Below the pieces are notes generated by a model, which saw only the letters and a list, made by a program, of their open reading frames with translations, ran no database searches and was not told where the DNA came from. Of a stretch of 64,000 nucleotides of DNA, positions 10,516-22,142 are shown piece after piece. The DNA is from Ensifer adhaerens. Lineage in GTDB: Bacteria; Pseudomonadota; Alphaproteobacteria; Rhizobiales; Rhizobiaceae. Position numbers and translations under genes: made by a program. Where the stretch lies: assembly GCF_020035535.1 (NCBI RefSeq), contig NZ_CP083349.1, positions 1,054,001 through 1,118,000 of the forward strand, in the 5' to 3' direction. Each line of letters starts with the position of its first letter. Positions within the stretch are counted from its first letter, which is position 1.

Positions 10516-11872
10516 TGAGGCGAGGGAAGGCAGGATGACCGCCGTGGTGCAAGATCAGGTGCAGGCCGCGGCGCGGCCTGAAAAGTCCTCCAGCCGTCCC
10601 TTTTCCGCTTTTGAGCGCATGGTCGCCTGGCGCTACCTGCGCTCCAGGCGCAAGGAGGCCTTCATCTCGGTGATCGCAGGCTTCTCCTTCATCGGCATCA
10701 TGCTCGGCGTCGCGACGCTGATCATCGTCATGGCCGTGATGAACGGCTTCCGCACCGAGCTGATTTCCCGCATTCTCGGCATAAACGGCCACATGATCGT
10801 CCAGCCGATCGACGGGCCGCTCAACAATTACGCGGAGCTGGCGACCAAGTTCTCGGGCGTCAAGGGTGTCACCATGGCGATCCCGCTGGTCGAGGGCCAG
10901 GTTCTGGCCCAGGGCGTTGGCGACAGCTCGACCGGCGCGCTGGTGCGCGGCATCCGCGCCGACGATCTCGGCAAGATGAAGTCGGTCTCCGATCATATCC
11001 AGTCTGGCGACATGGTCGGCTTTGCCTCGGGCTCCGGTGTCGCGATCGGCTCGCGCATGGCCGAGCAACTCGGCATCCGCGTCGGCGGCACGATCACGCT
11101 GACCTCGCCCAATGGCGACGTGACGCCGCTCGGCATGAATCCGCGCGTCAAGGCCTACACCGTCTCGGCTATCTACGAGATCGGCATGTCGGAATACGAT
11201 TCGACGATCATCTTCATGCCGCTTGAAGAAGCGCAGCTCTTCTTCAATGCCGAGGGGCTTGCGCAGTCGATCGAGATCTTCGTCGAGCACCCCGATGTCG
11301 TCGACGAACTGCGCCAGCCGATCGAGGATGCCGCAGGCCGGCAGATCTTCATCACCGACTGGCGTGACCGCAACAAGACCTTCTTCTCGGCGCTCGAGGT
11401 CGAGCGCAACGTGATGTTCATGATCCTGACGCTGATCGTGCTGGTCGCGGCGCTGAACATCATTTCCGGCCTGATCATGCTGGTGAAGGACAAGGGCAGC
11501 GATATCGCTATCCTGAGAACGATGGGCGCAACCTCAGGCTCGGTGATGCGCATCTTCTTCATGACGGGTGCTGCGATCGGTGTTGCCGGAACGGTGGCCG
11601 GCGTGGCGCTCGGCGTCGTCGTCTGCCTCAACATTGAATCCATCCGGCAGTTCTTCTCCTGGATCTCCGGAACCACTCTTTTCAGCCCCGAGCTCTACTT
11701 CCTGAGCCAACTCCCGGCCGACATGAATGCGGATGAGACTGCTCTCGTCATCGTCATGGCGCTCACCCTTTCCTTCCTCGCCACGATCTTTCCGGCCTGG
11801 CGCGCCTCGCGCCTCGATCCGGTGCAGGCCCTGCGTTACGAATGACAAGGACATCAACTGAATGAATGCGCG
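10470..11872 (+). repeat. Duplicated segment, copy 1 (proS tail + lolC + lolD start)
   Basis: Direct repeat with 12632-14034 at a constant offset of 2162 bases. It holds the last 14 codons of proS, the whole of lolC, the 16-base spacer and the first 11 bases of lolD. Reading base by base I find no mismatch from 10470 to 11067 and 14 mismatches from there to the lolC stop. The spacer after the stop is much more diverged. The left boundary is sharp, at 10469/10470. Confidence 0.95.
10535..11845 (+). CDS. lolC: Lipoprotein-releasing ABC transporter permease, copy 1
   Basis: A 436-residue LolC/LolE-type permease of the LolCDE system, which extracts lipoproteins from the inner membrane and hands them to LolA. 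An N-terminal cytoplasmic tail is followed by a first helix near residues 45-67. A large periplasmic MacB_PCD-like domain follows, then three C-terminal helices in the FtsX domain, including FLATIFPAWRASRLDPVQAL. Length is normal. The upstream AAGGCAGG gives a fair ribosome binding site. lolD follows after 16 bases. An almost identical second copy lies at 12697-14007, with A286T, E290Q, M296I and E436D. Confidence 0.95.
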   Translation: MTAVVQDQVQAAARPEKSSSRPFSAFERMVAWRYLRSRRKEAFISVIAGFSFIGIMLGVATLIIVMAVMNGFRTELISRILGINGHMIVQPIDGPLNNYAELATKFSGVKGVTMAIPLVEGQVLAQGVGDSSTGALVRGIRADDLGKMKSVSDHIQSGDMVGFASGSGVAIGSRMAEQLGIRVGGTITLTSPNGDVTPLGMNPRVKAYTVSAIYEIGMSEYDSTIIFMPLEEAQLFFNAEGLAQSIEIFVEHPDVVDELRQPIEDAAGRQIFITDWRDRNKTFFSALEVERNVMFMILTLIVLVAALNIISGLIMLVKDKGSDIAILRTMGATSGSVMRIFFMTGAAIGVAGTVAGVALGVVVCLNIESIRQFFSWISGTTLFSPELYFLSQLPADMNADETALVIVMALTLSFLATIFPAWRASRLDPVQALRYE

Positions 11873-12548
11873 CGTGGCACTGCAGCTTACCGGCGTTGAG
11901 CGACACTACGGAGAGGGCGAGACCTTTCTATCCATCCTCAAGGGTGCGGATTTCACGTTGAGAAGCGGCGAGACGGTTGCGCTGGTAGCACCCTCGGGAA
12001 CCGGCAAGTCGACGCTTCTTCATGTCGCCGGGTTGCTGGAGCGCCCGGACGGTGGCGAGGTGCTGGTCAATGGCGTCTCCTGTGGCGGCCTCAACGACGA
12101 TCGGCGCACGGCCATCCGCCGCAACGAGATCGGTTTCGTTTATCAGTTCCACCACTTGCTTCCCGAATTCACGGCGCTTGAGAACATCATGATGCCGCAG
12201 CTGATTGCTGGCTTGGCCAAGGCCGAGGCCGCCGACCGCGCAAGGGCGCTGCTCGACTACATGCGCATCGGCCACCGCGCCGATCACCGCCCGGCGGAAC
12301 TCTCCGGCGGCGAGCAGCAGCGCGTCGCGATCGCGCGTGCCGTCGCCAATGCGCCGCTGGTGCTGCTTGCCGACGAGCCGACGGGCAATCTCGATCCGGA
12401 AACCGCCGGCTACGTCTTCGAGGCGCTGGAGGCACTGGCGCGCCAGTCGGGCCTCGCGGCCCTGATCGCCACGCACAATCATGAACTCGCCGGGCTGATG
12501 GATCGGCGTGTGACGATCGAGGACGGCAAGGTCGTAGAGATGAAGTGA
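11862..12548 (+). CDS. lolD: Lipoprotein-releasing ABC transporter ATP-binding protein
   Basis: A 228-residue ABC ATPase of the MacB/LolD branch that powers lipoprotein release by LolC. The Walker A region reads APSGTGKST near residue 46. The LolD-type Q-loop is [20 protein letters not shown]. The signature [14 protein letters not shown] and Walker [13 protein letters not shown] follow, with the switch histidine in ATHNHELA. It is flanked on both sides by lolC copies. Recombination between those direct repeats would remove lolD together with one lolC. Confidence 0.96.
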   Translation: MNARVALQLTGVERHYGEGETFLSILKGADFTLRSGETVALVAPSGTGKSTLLHVAGLLERPDGGEVLVNGVSCGGLNDDRRTAIRRNEIGFVYQFHHLLPEFTALENIMMPQLIAGLAKAEAADRARALLDYMRIGHRADHRPAELSGGEQQRVAIARAVANAPLVLLADEPTGNLDPETAGYVFEALEALARQSGLAALIATHNHELAGLMDRRVTIEDGKVVEMK

Positions 12549-12631
12549 TGATGCGGCCGCGGACGTGATGACCACGCGCCGCCGCTGTCAGTCTGCCTTT
12601 CGGTCTCTCGTCCTGAACCCTAGCCGCCCTT
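12549..12631. other. Spacer between lolD and the second lolC segment
   Basis: 83 bases downstream of lolD that are unique to this side of the duplication. I see no intrinsic terminator, so read-through from the proS-lolC-lolD transcript into the second lolC is possible. The duplicated segment begins abruptly at 12632. Confidence 0.5.
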
Positions 12632-12677
12632 GATGACCGTCGAAGCTGCGATCAACAAGCTGACCGCAAAGAAGTGA
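12632..12677 (+). pseudogene. Orphan 3' fragment of proS
   Basis: Exact copy of the last 14 codons of proS plus its TGA, reading [13 protein letters not shown] after the methionine. It is left of the second lolC and is separated from the intact proS by 2.1 kb. It marks the left part of the duplicated segment and is not a gene on its own. Confidence 0.92.
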
Positions 12678-12696
12678 TGAGGCGAGGGAAGGCAGG

Positions 12697-14007
12697 ATGA
12701 CCGCCGTGGTGCAAGATCAGGTGCAGGCCGCGGCGCGGCCTGAAAAGTCCTCCAGCCGTCCCTTTTCCGCTTTTGAGCGCATGGTCGCCTGGCGCTACCT
12801 GCGCTCCAGGCGCAAGGAGGCCTTCATCTCGGTGATCGCAGGCTTCTCCTTCATCGGCATCATGCTCGGCGTCGCGACGCTGATCATCGTCATGGCCGTG
12901 ATGAACGGCTTCCGCACCGAGCTGATTTCCCGCATTCTCGGCATAAACGGCCACATGATCGTCCAGCCGATCGACGGGCCGCTCAACAATTACGCGGAGC
13001 TGGCGACCAAGTTCTCGGGCGTCAAGGGTGTCACCATGGCGATCCCGCTGGTCGAGGGCCAGGTTCTGGCCCAGGGCGTTGGCGACAGCTCGACCGGCGC
13101 GCTGGTGCGCGGCATCCGCGCCGACGATCTCGGCAAGATGAAGTCGGTCTCCGATCATATCCAGTCTGGCGACATGGTCGGCTTTGCCTCGGGCTCCGGT
13201 GTCGCGATCGGCTCGCGCATGGCCGAGCAGCTCGGTATCCGCGTCGGCGGCACGATCACGCTGACCTCGCCCAATGGCGACGTGACGCCGCTCGGCATGA
13301 ACCCGCGTGTCAAGGCCTACACCGTCTCGGCTATCTACGAGATCGGCATGTCGGAATACGATTCGACGATCATCTTCATGCCGCTTGAAGAAGCGCAGCT
13401 CTTCTTCAATGCCGAGGGGCTTGCGCAGTCGATCGAGATCTTCGTCGAGCACCCCGATGTCGTCGACGAACTGCGCCAGCCGATCGAGGATGCCGCAGGC
13501 CGGCAGATCTTCATCACCGACTGGCGCGACCGCAACAAGACCTTCTTTTCGACACTCGAGGTCCAGCGCAACGTGATGTTCATCATCCTGACGCTGATCG
13601 TACTGGTCGCGGCGCTGAACATCATTTCCGGCCTGATCATGCTGGTGAAGGACAAGGGCAGCGATATCGCTATCCTCAGAACGATGGGCGCAACCTCAGG
13701 CTCGGTGATGCGCATCTTCTTCATGACGGGTGCTGCGATCGGTGTTGCCGGAACGGTGGCCGGCGTGGCGCTCGGCGTCGTCGTCTGCCTCAACATCGAA
13801 TCCATCCGGCAGTTCTTCTCCTGGATCTCCGGAACCACTCTTTTCAGCCCCGAGCTCTACTTCCTGAGCCAACTCCCGGCCGACATGAATGCGGATGAGA
13901 CTGCTCTCGTCATCGTCATGGCGCTCACCCTTTCCTTCCTCGCCACGATCTTTCCGGCCTGGCGCGCCTCGCGCCTCGATCCGGTGCAGGCCCTGCGTTA
14001 CGATTGA
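12697..14007 (+). CDS. lolC: Lipoprotein-releasing ABC transporter permease, copy 2
   Basis: A second intact 436-residue LolC with the same ribosome binding site and start as copy 1. The first 178 codons are identical in DNA. The remainder carries 14 base changes, mostly silent, giving A286T, E290Q, M296I and E436D. The three central changes fall at the edge of the first FtsX-domain helix. The frame is open throughout, so it is probably expressed, either from the proS-lolCD transcript or independently. Whether it forms a heterodimer with copy 1, as LolC/LolE do in gammaproteobacteria, is inference. Confidence 0.93.
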   Translation: MTAVVQDQVQAAARPEKSSSRPFSAFERMVAWRYLRSRRKEAFISVIAGFSFIGIMLGVATLIIVMAVMNGFRTELISRILGINGHMIVQPIDGPLNNYAELATKFSGVKGVTMAIPLVEGQVLAQGVGDSSTGALVRGIRADDLGKMKSVSDHIQSGDMVGFASGSGVAIGSRMAEQLGIRVGGTITLTSPNGDVTPLGMNPRVKAYTVSAIYEIGMSEYDSTIIFMPLEEAQLFFNAEGLAQSIEIFVEHPDVVDELRQPIEDAAGRQIFITDWRDRNKTFFSTLEVQRNVMFIILTLIVLVAALNIISGLIMLVKDKGSDIAILRTMGATSGSVMRIFFMTGAAIGVAGTVAGVALGVVVCLNIESIRQFFSWISGTTLFSPELYFLSQLPADMNADETALVIVMALTLSFLATIFPAWRASRLDPVQALRYD

Positions 14008-14023
14008 CGAGGATGTCTCTTAA

Positions 14024-14034
14024 ATGAATGCGCG
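14024..14034 (+). pseudogene. Remnant of the lolD start
   Basis: ATGAATGCGCG, identical to the first 11 bases of lolD and at the same 16-base distance from the lolC stop as in copy 1. Beyond it the sequence is unrelated to lolD. The frame it opens (60 codons to 14206) has no recognisable product. Confidence 0.75.
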
Positions 14035-14137
14035 TAGGGCCTCAACGATTGCCGTCGTCGCCGGCCATCCTCGTCGCTGGCCCCCAAAGCGCGTCGCCTT
14101 CAGATTTGCTCGTTTCGCTCTTGGTTATCGATATCTC

Positions 14138-14187
14138 GCACGTCTTTATCGCAAAACCGCTGCGCACTTTTGCGCCACATGCTTTAG
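14138..14187. repeat. Possible rhizobial dispersed intergenic element
   Basis: The stretch around CGCAAAACCGCTGCGCACTT and the following GCGCCACATGCTTTAG, with a small GCGCA/TGCGC hairpin at 14162-14175, resembles a short sequence that recurs between genes in Rhizobiales genomes. That resemblance is from memory. Only one copy is in this window, so repetition cannot be shown here. Confidence 0.4.
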
Positions 14188-14195
14188 GTGTTGCC

Positions 14196-14663
14196 TCAAC
14201 ACCTGATCAGGCCGCCGCGATAGTCGAGCTCATAGGCTTCCTCGCCGTCGACGAAGATGACCTCGTGACCGGAAAAATGTTCCGTGAGACCGCAGCTGCT
14301 GTCGATGTAGTAGCCGTGGGCATGGCGAAACTGCATGCCGCCGAGAAAGTGCCGCTTCTCCCGATACATCGCCTGCAGGGCAGCCTTGATCACCTGTCCC
14401 GCTTTTGCTCCGTCGATGAGTTCAGGGCGGATGATGCGACCGAAATAGTTCATCGCCCAGTAGGGCTCATCCCCCCGCCAGACGGTCTCCTGTCCGGCAA
14501 AGTCGCTCCCACCGAAGTAGCTGTCGAGATAGCGCCAGCGATCCCGCTCGTAACCGATGTCGTGTGAGCCCGGGCGCGACGACGGTCGCGGCGTGCCGCC
14601 GCCTACATAGGCCCGTGATTTTGCCTCGACGATGAAGTCCGTGAGTTGTTCGAGCGACGTCAT
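14196..14663 (-). CDS. DUF5680 domain-containing protein
   Basis: A 155-residue protein matching the DUF5680 pattern across its length: LTDFIVEAKSRAYVGGG, SRPGSHDIGYERDRWRYLDS, GGSDFAGQETVW, WAMNYFGRII and a C-terminal DGEEAYELDYRGGLI. DUF5680 is also found fused to XRE-type regulators, but no DNA-binding domain is present here. The start at 14663 is preceded by CGAGGAGCGATC, a good ribosome binding site; an upstream frame to 14759 is not needed. The function is unknown. It is divergent from nothing and lies downstream of the gene at 14744-15316 on the same strand. Confidence 0.8.
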   Translation of the reverse strand: MTSLEQLTDFIVEAKSRAYVGGGTPRPSSRPGSHDIGYERDRWRYLDSYFGGSDFAGQETVWRGDEPYWAMNYFGRIIRPELIDGAKAGQVIKAALQAMYREKRHFLGGMQFRHAHGYYIDSSCGLTEHFSGHEVIFVDGEEAYELDYRGGLIRC

Positions 14664-14743
14664 GATCGCTCCTCGTATGTTCTTTGTCGAGGATGCACGG
14701 ATCCGCGAAAGCTGTAAAGAACAAATAGGGAACGATCTCCCGG

Positions 14744-15316
14744 CTATTGAATGCCGCAAGCCTTCTGGCCGCGGTCGTCGCTCCAGTCCTTGAGAAGGAC
14801 GAGTTCGCCTTTGACGGAAATGGCCTTGTCCCTAGCTCTGCCTTTGCCGGTCAGCACATTGAGGTCGCATTGCGAAGTGTTGTCGGGATCGAGGGTGTCA
14901 TAGGATGAGTAGGTGTAGCCGGCGACCACGAACTCGAAATTGCGGTAGGCAACCGTCAGTTTCTGTTCCCAGCGGTCGCGCCCGATGGCGTCGTTGTGGC
15001 TGGTGGCAACCAGCGAGCCATTCGGCAGTGCCTCGATAGAAGGCGCCTGTCCCGAAACATCGAACTGCCCCCAGACCTTGTTCGGGATCGACGACTTCAG
15101 CGCCAGCGCGCCATTGTCGCCTGCGAGGTAGATATAGACGCCGTTGTCGTCGTCGCTGCCCTCTGCGGGCCGCACGATCAGCGCGAGATCCGTATCCCCG
15201 TCCTTGTCCCAGTCGCCGGTTGCGGCGGAGACAATACGTGCGGGATCGATCGTTTCCGTCGCCGACGCGGCACTGGGAAGCAGCATAAGCAACGGCAGAA
15301 TCAGGCGTGCAGACAT
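14744..15316 (-). CDS. Secreted hypothetical protein with one FG-GAP/EF-like motif
   Basis: A 190-residue protein with a typical signal peptide (SARLILPLLMLLPSAASA, cleavage near residue 20). The mature part begins with an FG-GAP/VCBS-like calcium loop, GDWDKDGDTDLALIV. The remainder has regular beta-rich spacing, with cysteines in TSQCDLNVL and near the C-terminus (QKACGIQ) that could pair in the periplasm. I do not recognise a specific family. The start at 15316 gives a proper signal peptide and has GGAG upstream. The DUF5680 gene follows 80 bases downstream and may be co-transcribed. Confidence 0.7.
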   Translation of the reverse strand: MSARLILPLLMLLPSAASATETIDPARIVSAATGDWDKDGDTDLALIVRPAEGSDDDNGVYIYLAGDNGALALKSSIPNKVWGQFDVSGQAPSIEALPNGSLVATSHNDAIGRDRWEQKLTVAYRNFEFVVAGYTYSSYDTLDPDNTSQCDLNVLTGKGRARDKAISVKGELVLLKDWSDDRGQKACGIQ

Positions 15317-15501
15317 GTTGGAGCGCTCCGCTTGGTTGTTCCTCTCAATATGCGCGCATGGCGCTTTCCTCAAGCGGCTTCCCGGCTATTAACCGGCATT
15401 CGCCGGCCGTGTTAACCATCGTGAACAGAACGCCTGTGCATCGCTTGACGAGTGAACAAAAATGGAACAAAGTAAAAACATAACGGAAAAGGAGCCATGT
15501 T

Positions 15502-15588
15502 ATGACTGATTTTGTTCGTGACCTCGCCGCCTTCGCTTCGATGAGCCTGTTCATCGCAAGCATCTCTTTCATCGCACTCGGCCTCTGA
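15502..15588 (+). CDS. 28-residue membrane micropeptide
   Basis: A 28-codon ORF encoding a short polar N-terminus (MTDFVRDLAAF) followed by one hydrophobic helix (MSLFIASISFIALGL) and a TGA. GGAG at 15491-15494 lies 7 bases before the ATG, ideal spacing. Its position is between divergent genes and 142 bases before dnaE1. Such single-helix peptides are known from ribosome profiling in rhizobia, but I cannot name this one. Support is the start context and composition only. Confidence 0.55.
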   Translation: MTDFVRDLAAFASMSLFIASISFIALGL

Positions 15589-15730
15589 GGAGCGCCGCTA
15601 TTTTCTCTCACGCGCCTCCCGAATTTCGCCCCCTGGATTGAATAAGGGGGACGACGTGTCAGGTGAAACTGGACATGTCGGATGATAAACGGGATATCCT
15701 GCCGTCCAGACAGGAATCAGGGTGCGAATA

Positions 15731-19228
<3,498 letters not shown>

Positions 19229-19335
19229 TCGGAAATAAATCTCCGCTCGATTGGAGTGGAGGGACGATGCCTGCGTTCCCTGGAAGTCAGCCGGGGAGCG
19301 GAAACCGCGATGCGCTTTCCTGCTGTCGCTCCTGT

Positions 19336-20568
19336 TCAGTCGCCGGGGCGCGATCGCGTGACGGTGATGAAATCGGTGCCCTGTCCAGTTTCCAGCCCGC
19401 TTTCCGTGTCGGCGATCGAAAGCGACGATCCTTCGGCCAGCAGTTCTTCCACCCGCTCGCGAACATCGTTGGATATCGTCATCCGCGCGAGCGTGCGCTG
19501 TATGCCGTTATAGGCGAACGGATCGGCCTCCATGGAAATGCCGAGGCGCTTCTTCATCGAGTTGGGCAGGTGGTTTTCAAGCGAAACGCCGAACCACTTG
19601 CCTTCGGCGCCCTGTTCTTCGTTGTGGCGAAACTGCAGGAAATGCGTCCCGAGAGCCTCTTCCGGCTTGTCGATCGTAAGGCCTGCCTCGAAGAGCGGCT
19701 TGAACCCTTGCCGCACGAGGATCTTGCCGTTCTGTGGGGGCGTGCGGCCAGCCTTGCGCAGGAGCTTGTCGGTCAACACTGGCGTCAGCTTGCCGTCGCT
19801 CTCGAGACCTTCGCTCGTCTGGAAGGCGCGGAGCGCTGCGATCGTTGCCGGACCTGCATGGCCGTCGATCGTGCCCGGCGCGTATCCGAGGAGCTCCAGC
19901 GACATCTGGATCTCGCGCATCGTATCCCGCGTGTCGCTGCGCGTGATGAGGATACGGATCGGTTCCGCCATGGAGTTGGTAGTCGCGGCCGCTCCGCCCG
20001 TCGGCTCGGTCATGGCAACTTCGACCGGCGCATCGCCGGCCTGGCTGATCGCCGGTCTGAGCGGCACATCGGAGAGCGGCGGCTGGAGATCGATCGGGGC
20101 CGGTCGAAAGAGGAGCGCGCTTTTGACCTCCGTGGGCGTGATCTGCCGATCCGAGATCAACACATGCACGCCGCGCTCGGTCATCTTGTAGAGAGAGGCG
20201 GCAAAGGCGCTCGGCAGACGCACGCAGCCGTGCGATGCGGGGTAATCGGGTACGTGGTTGGAGCCGTGCAGCGCGATACCCGACCAGGTGAGACGCTGCA
20301 TGAAGGGCATCGGCGCATTCGAATAGATGTTCGATTTATGGTGACGCCGCTTCTCCAGGATCGAGAAGATACCGGTCGGGGTCGCGTGGCCGGCCTTCCC
20401 GGTCGACACGGGTGATGTCGCAATCACGGCGTCGCCGTCATAGACGACGAGCGATTGCTGGTCTTTCGAGACGATGATCTGTAGCGGCCCGCGACTGCCT
20501 GCAAACCCGGTGGCCGGTGACAAAAGCAGAGCAACGACGCTGGCGGTGAGAGCGAAACGCGATACCAT
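19336..20568 (-). CDS. L,D-transpeptidase with peptidoglycan-binding domain
   Basis: A 410-residue exported protein. A signal peptide (residues 1-25, ending GFAG) is followed by a YkuD domain with the catalytic motif HGSNHVPDYPASHGCVRLP near residues 110-130; the cysteine is the nucleophile. A peptidoglycan-binding_1 repeat (LLGYAPGTIDGHAGPATIAA) lies near residue 240. The C-terminal region of about 130 residues has no clear domain. Such enzymes make 3-3 crosslinks or attach proteins to peptidoglycan. The start at 20568 gives the best signal peptide; an upstream frame to 20613 is unnecessary. It is convergent with dnaE1. Confidence 0.9.
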   Translation of the reverse strand: MVSRFALTASVVALLLSPATGFAGSRGPLQIIVSKDQQSLVVYDGDAVIATSPVSTGKAGHATPTGIFSILEKRRHHKSNIYSNAPMPFMQRLTWSGIALHGSNHVPDYPASHGCVRLPSAFAASLYKMTERGVHVLISDRQITPTEVKSALLFRPAPIDLQPPLSDVPLRPAISQAGDAPVEVAMTEPTGGAAATTNSMAEPIRILITRSDTRDTMREIQMSLELLGYAPGTIDGHAGPATIAALRAFQTSEGLESDGKLTPVLTDKLLRKAGRTPPQNGKILVRQGFKPLFEAGLTIDKPEEALGTHFLQFRHNEEQGAEGKWFGVSLENHLPNSMKKRLGISMEADPFAYNGIQRTLARMTISNDVRERVEELLAEGSSLSIADTESGLETGQGTDFITVTRSRPGD

Positions 20569-20675
20569 ACACTCAACCCGACACGTGACTTGGCGAACGA
20601 GCCTATCCGGCAATCTTTAAGGAATTCATCCAGATCGCGTATGGACCGGATCAAGGTTGCGTGATCGCGGTGTGT

Positions 20676-21974
20676 CTACGTCGAGGGGTCACGTTTCCGG
20701 TTGCCGAAGGTATAGCCGGTCTCGACTGTGGCCTTTCCGAACTTGTCGCGCAGCCTGTTCATGGCGTCTTCGGCCGCTGCCCGGCGGGTCGCAGCCGGAT
20801 CGACGAGATCGGGCGGGTCTGCAAGGTCCGGGGCCGAGAGATCGCTGACGCCGATGCCGATCAGCCGATACTTCGTGCCGTCAGCCTCTTTCTCCAGGAG
20901 CTGCAGTCCCGTGCGGAAAATGCGGTCGGCGAGCCGGGTGGGGCTGTCCAGGCGCCGGTTGCGGGTGCGGATCTTGAAGTCGGCCGTCTTCAGTTTCAAG
21001 ACGACGGTCTGGCCGGCAAGCTCCGACTTTCGCAGCCGATGAGCCACCTGCTCGCTGAGACGCCTGAGATGCACGACAAGGTCGTCATAGCGCGCGATGT
21101 CGTCGTTGAAGGTCGTCTCTGCTGAAACGCTCTTGGCTTCCCCGTCGATTTCCACCGCCCGCTCGTCGAGCCCGCGCGACAGGCGAAAGAGCCGCTGCCC
21201 CATGGTGCCGTAGCGGCGCATGAGGTCGGCTTCCTCCATGGTCTGCAATTGCCCGATCGTGCGCACGCCGTCGCGCTCCAGCGTGGCGGCAAAGGCTTTG
21301 CCGACGCCCCAGATCATGGTGACCGGTTTCTCCTTCAGAAACGCCAGCGCCTCGGCCTGACCGATGACGGAAAAGCCGCGCGGTTTCTGCAGGTCGGAGG
21401 CGACCTTGGCGAGGAACTTGCAATAGGAGAGGCCAACGGACACGGTGATGCCGATCTCCTGCTCGACGCGTCGAGCGAAGCGCGCGAGCGTGCGTGCCGG
21501 CGGATCGTGATGCAGGCGCTCGGTGCCCTTGAGCTCAAGAAAGGCCTCGTCAATCGACAGCGGCTGGACCAGCGGCGTCAACTCCTGCATGAGCGTCCGC
21601 ACCTCGCGGCCGACGCGCGCATATTTCTCCATGTTCGGCTTGATGACCACGGCCTGCGGGCAAGCCTCCAGCGCCTTGAACATCGGCATTGCCGAGCGTA
21701 CGCCGTGGATGCGAGCAATGTAGCAGGCGGTGGACACCACGCCGCGCTTGCCACCGCCAATGATCACCGGCTTGTCGGCCAGTTCCGGATCGTCGCGTTT
21801 CTCGATCGAAGCATAGAAGGCGTCACAATCGATATGCGCCAAGGTCAGATCGTAGAGTTCGCTGTGGCGCAGCAGGCGCGGGCTGCCGCAGGCCGCGCAG
21901 CGCCGTACGCTCGCAGCCTGTTCCTTGAGGCAGTCGCGGCAGAAGCCTGGAGATTGAGCAGCGCTGTCGGGCAT
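20676..21974 (-). CDS. dinB: DNA polymerase IV with N-terminal zinc ribbon
   Basis: A 432-residue Y-family translesion polymerase. The catalytic motifs [19 protein letters not shown] and [11 protein letters not shown] are intact, and the helix-hairpin-helix region is seen at [20 protein letters not shown]. The little-finger domain follows. The first 40 residues carry two CxxC pairs (FCRDC and RCAAC), a probable zinc ribbon not found in E. coli DinB. The C-terminus lacks an obvious canonical beta-clamp motif. It lies alone, divergent from the HAD/DUF3572 pair by position but on the same strand. Confidence 0.93.
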   Translation of the reverse strand: MPDSAAQSPGFCRDCLKEQAASVRRCAACGSPRLLRHSELYDLTLAHIDCDAFYASIEKRDDPELADKPVIIGGGKRGVVSTACYIARIHGVRSAMPMFKALEACPQAVVIKPNMEKYARVGREVRTLMQELTPLVQPLSIDEAFLELKGTERLHHDPPARTLARFARRVEQEIGITVSVGLSYCKFLAKVASDLQKPRGFSVIGQAEALAFLKEKPVTMIWGVGKAFAATLERDGVRTIGQLQTMEEADLMRRYGTMGQRLFRLSRGLDERAVEIDGEAKSVSAETTFNDDIARYDDLVVHLRRLSEQVAHRLRKSELAGQTVVLKLKTADFKIRTRNRRLDSPTRLADRIFRTGLQLLEKEADGTKYRLIGIGVSDLSAPDLADPPDLVDPAATRRAAAEDAMNRLRDKFGKATVETGYTFGNRKRDPST

Positions 21975-22142
21975 ATCGGGAACAAATATTGAACATCGCG
22001 ACCTTACGCTCTACGCTAGCGAGTCTCAAGGGAGGCCCGGTTGGAAAACACACCGCAATTATCGCCGTTGGCAGAGATCGCCGGTTGGGCTTCGAGCCGT
22101 GCCGGTGCGAGTGGCTTTTGGGCGACGATTGATCGACGCGGG

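Larger units (their letters stand above)
12632..14034 (+). repeat. Duplicated segment, copy 2
   Basis: Partner of 10470-11872. The coding part of lolC is about 99% identical by eye (14 mismatches in 1311 bases). The 16-base spacer after the stop keeps its length but differs at about half its positions. The homology ends after ATGAATGCGCG, the first 11 bases of lolD. Confidence 0.95.

Noticed and set aside
14028..14567. 179-codon plus-strand frame beginning in the lolD stub region
   Set aside because: Mostly antisense of the DUF5680 gene; no family resemblance.
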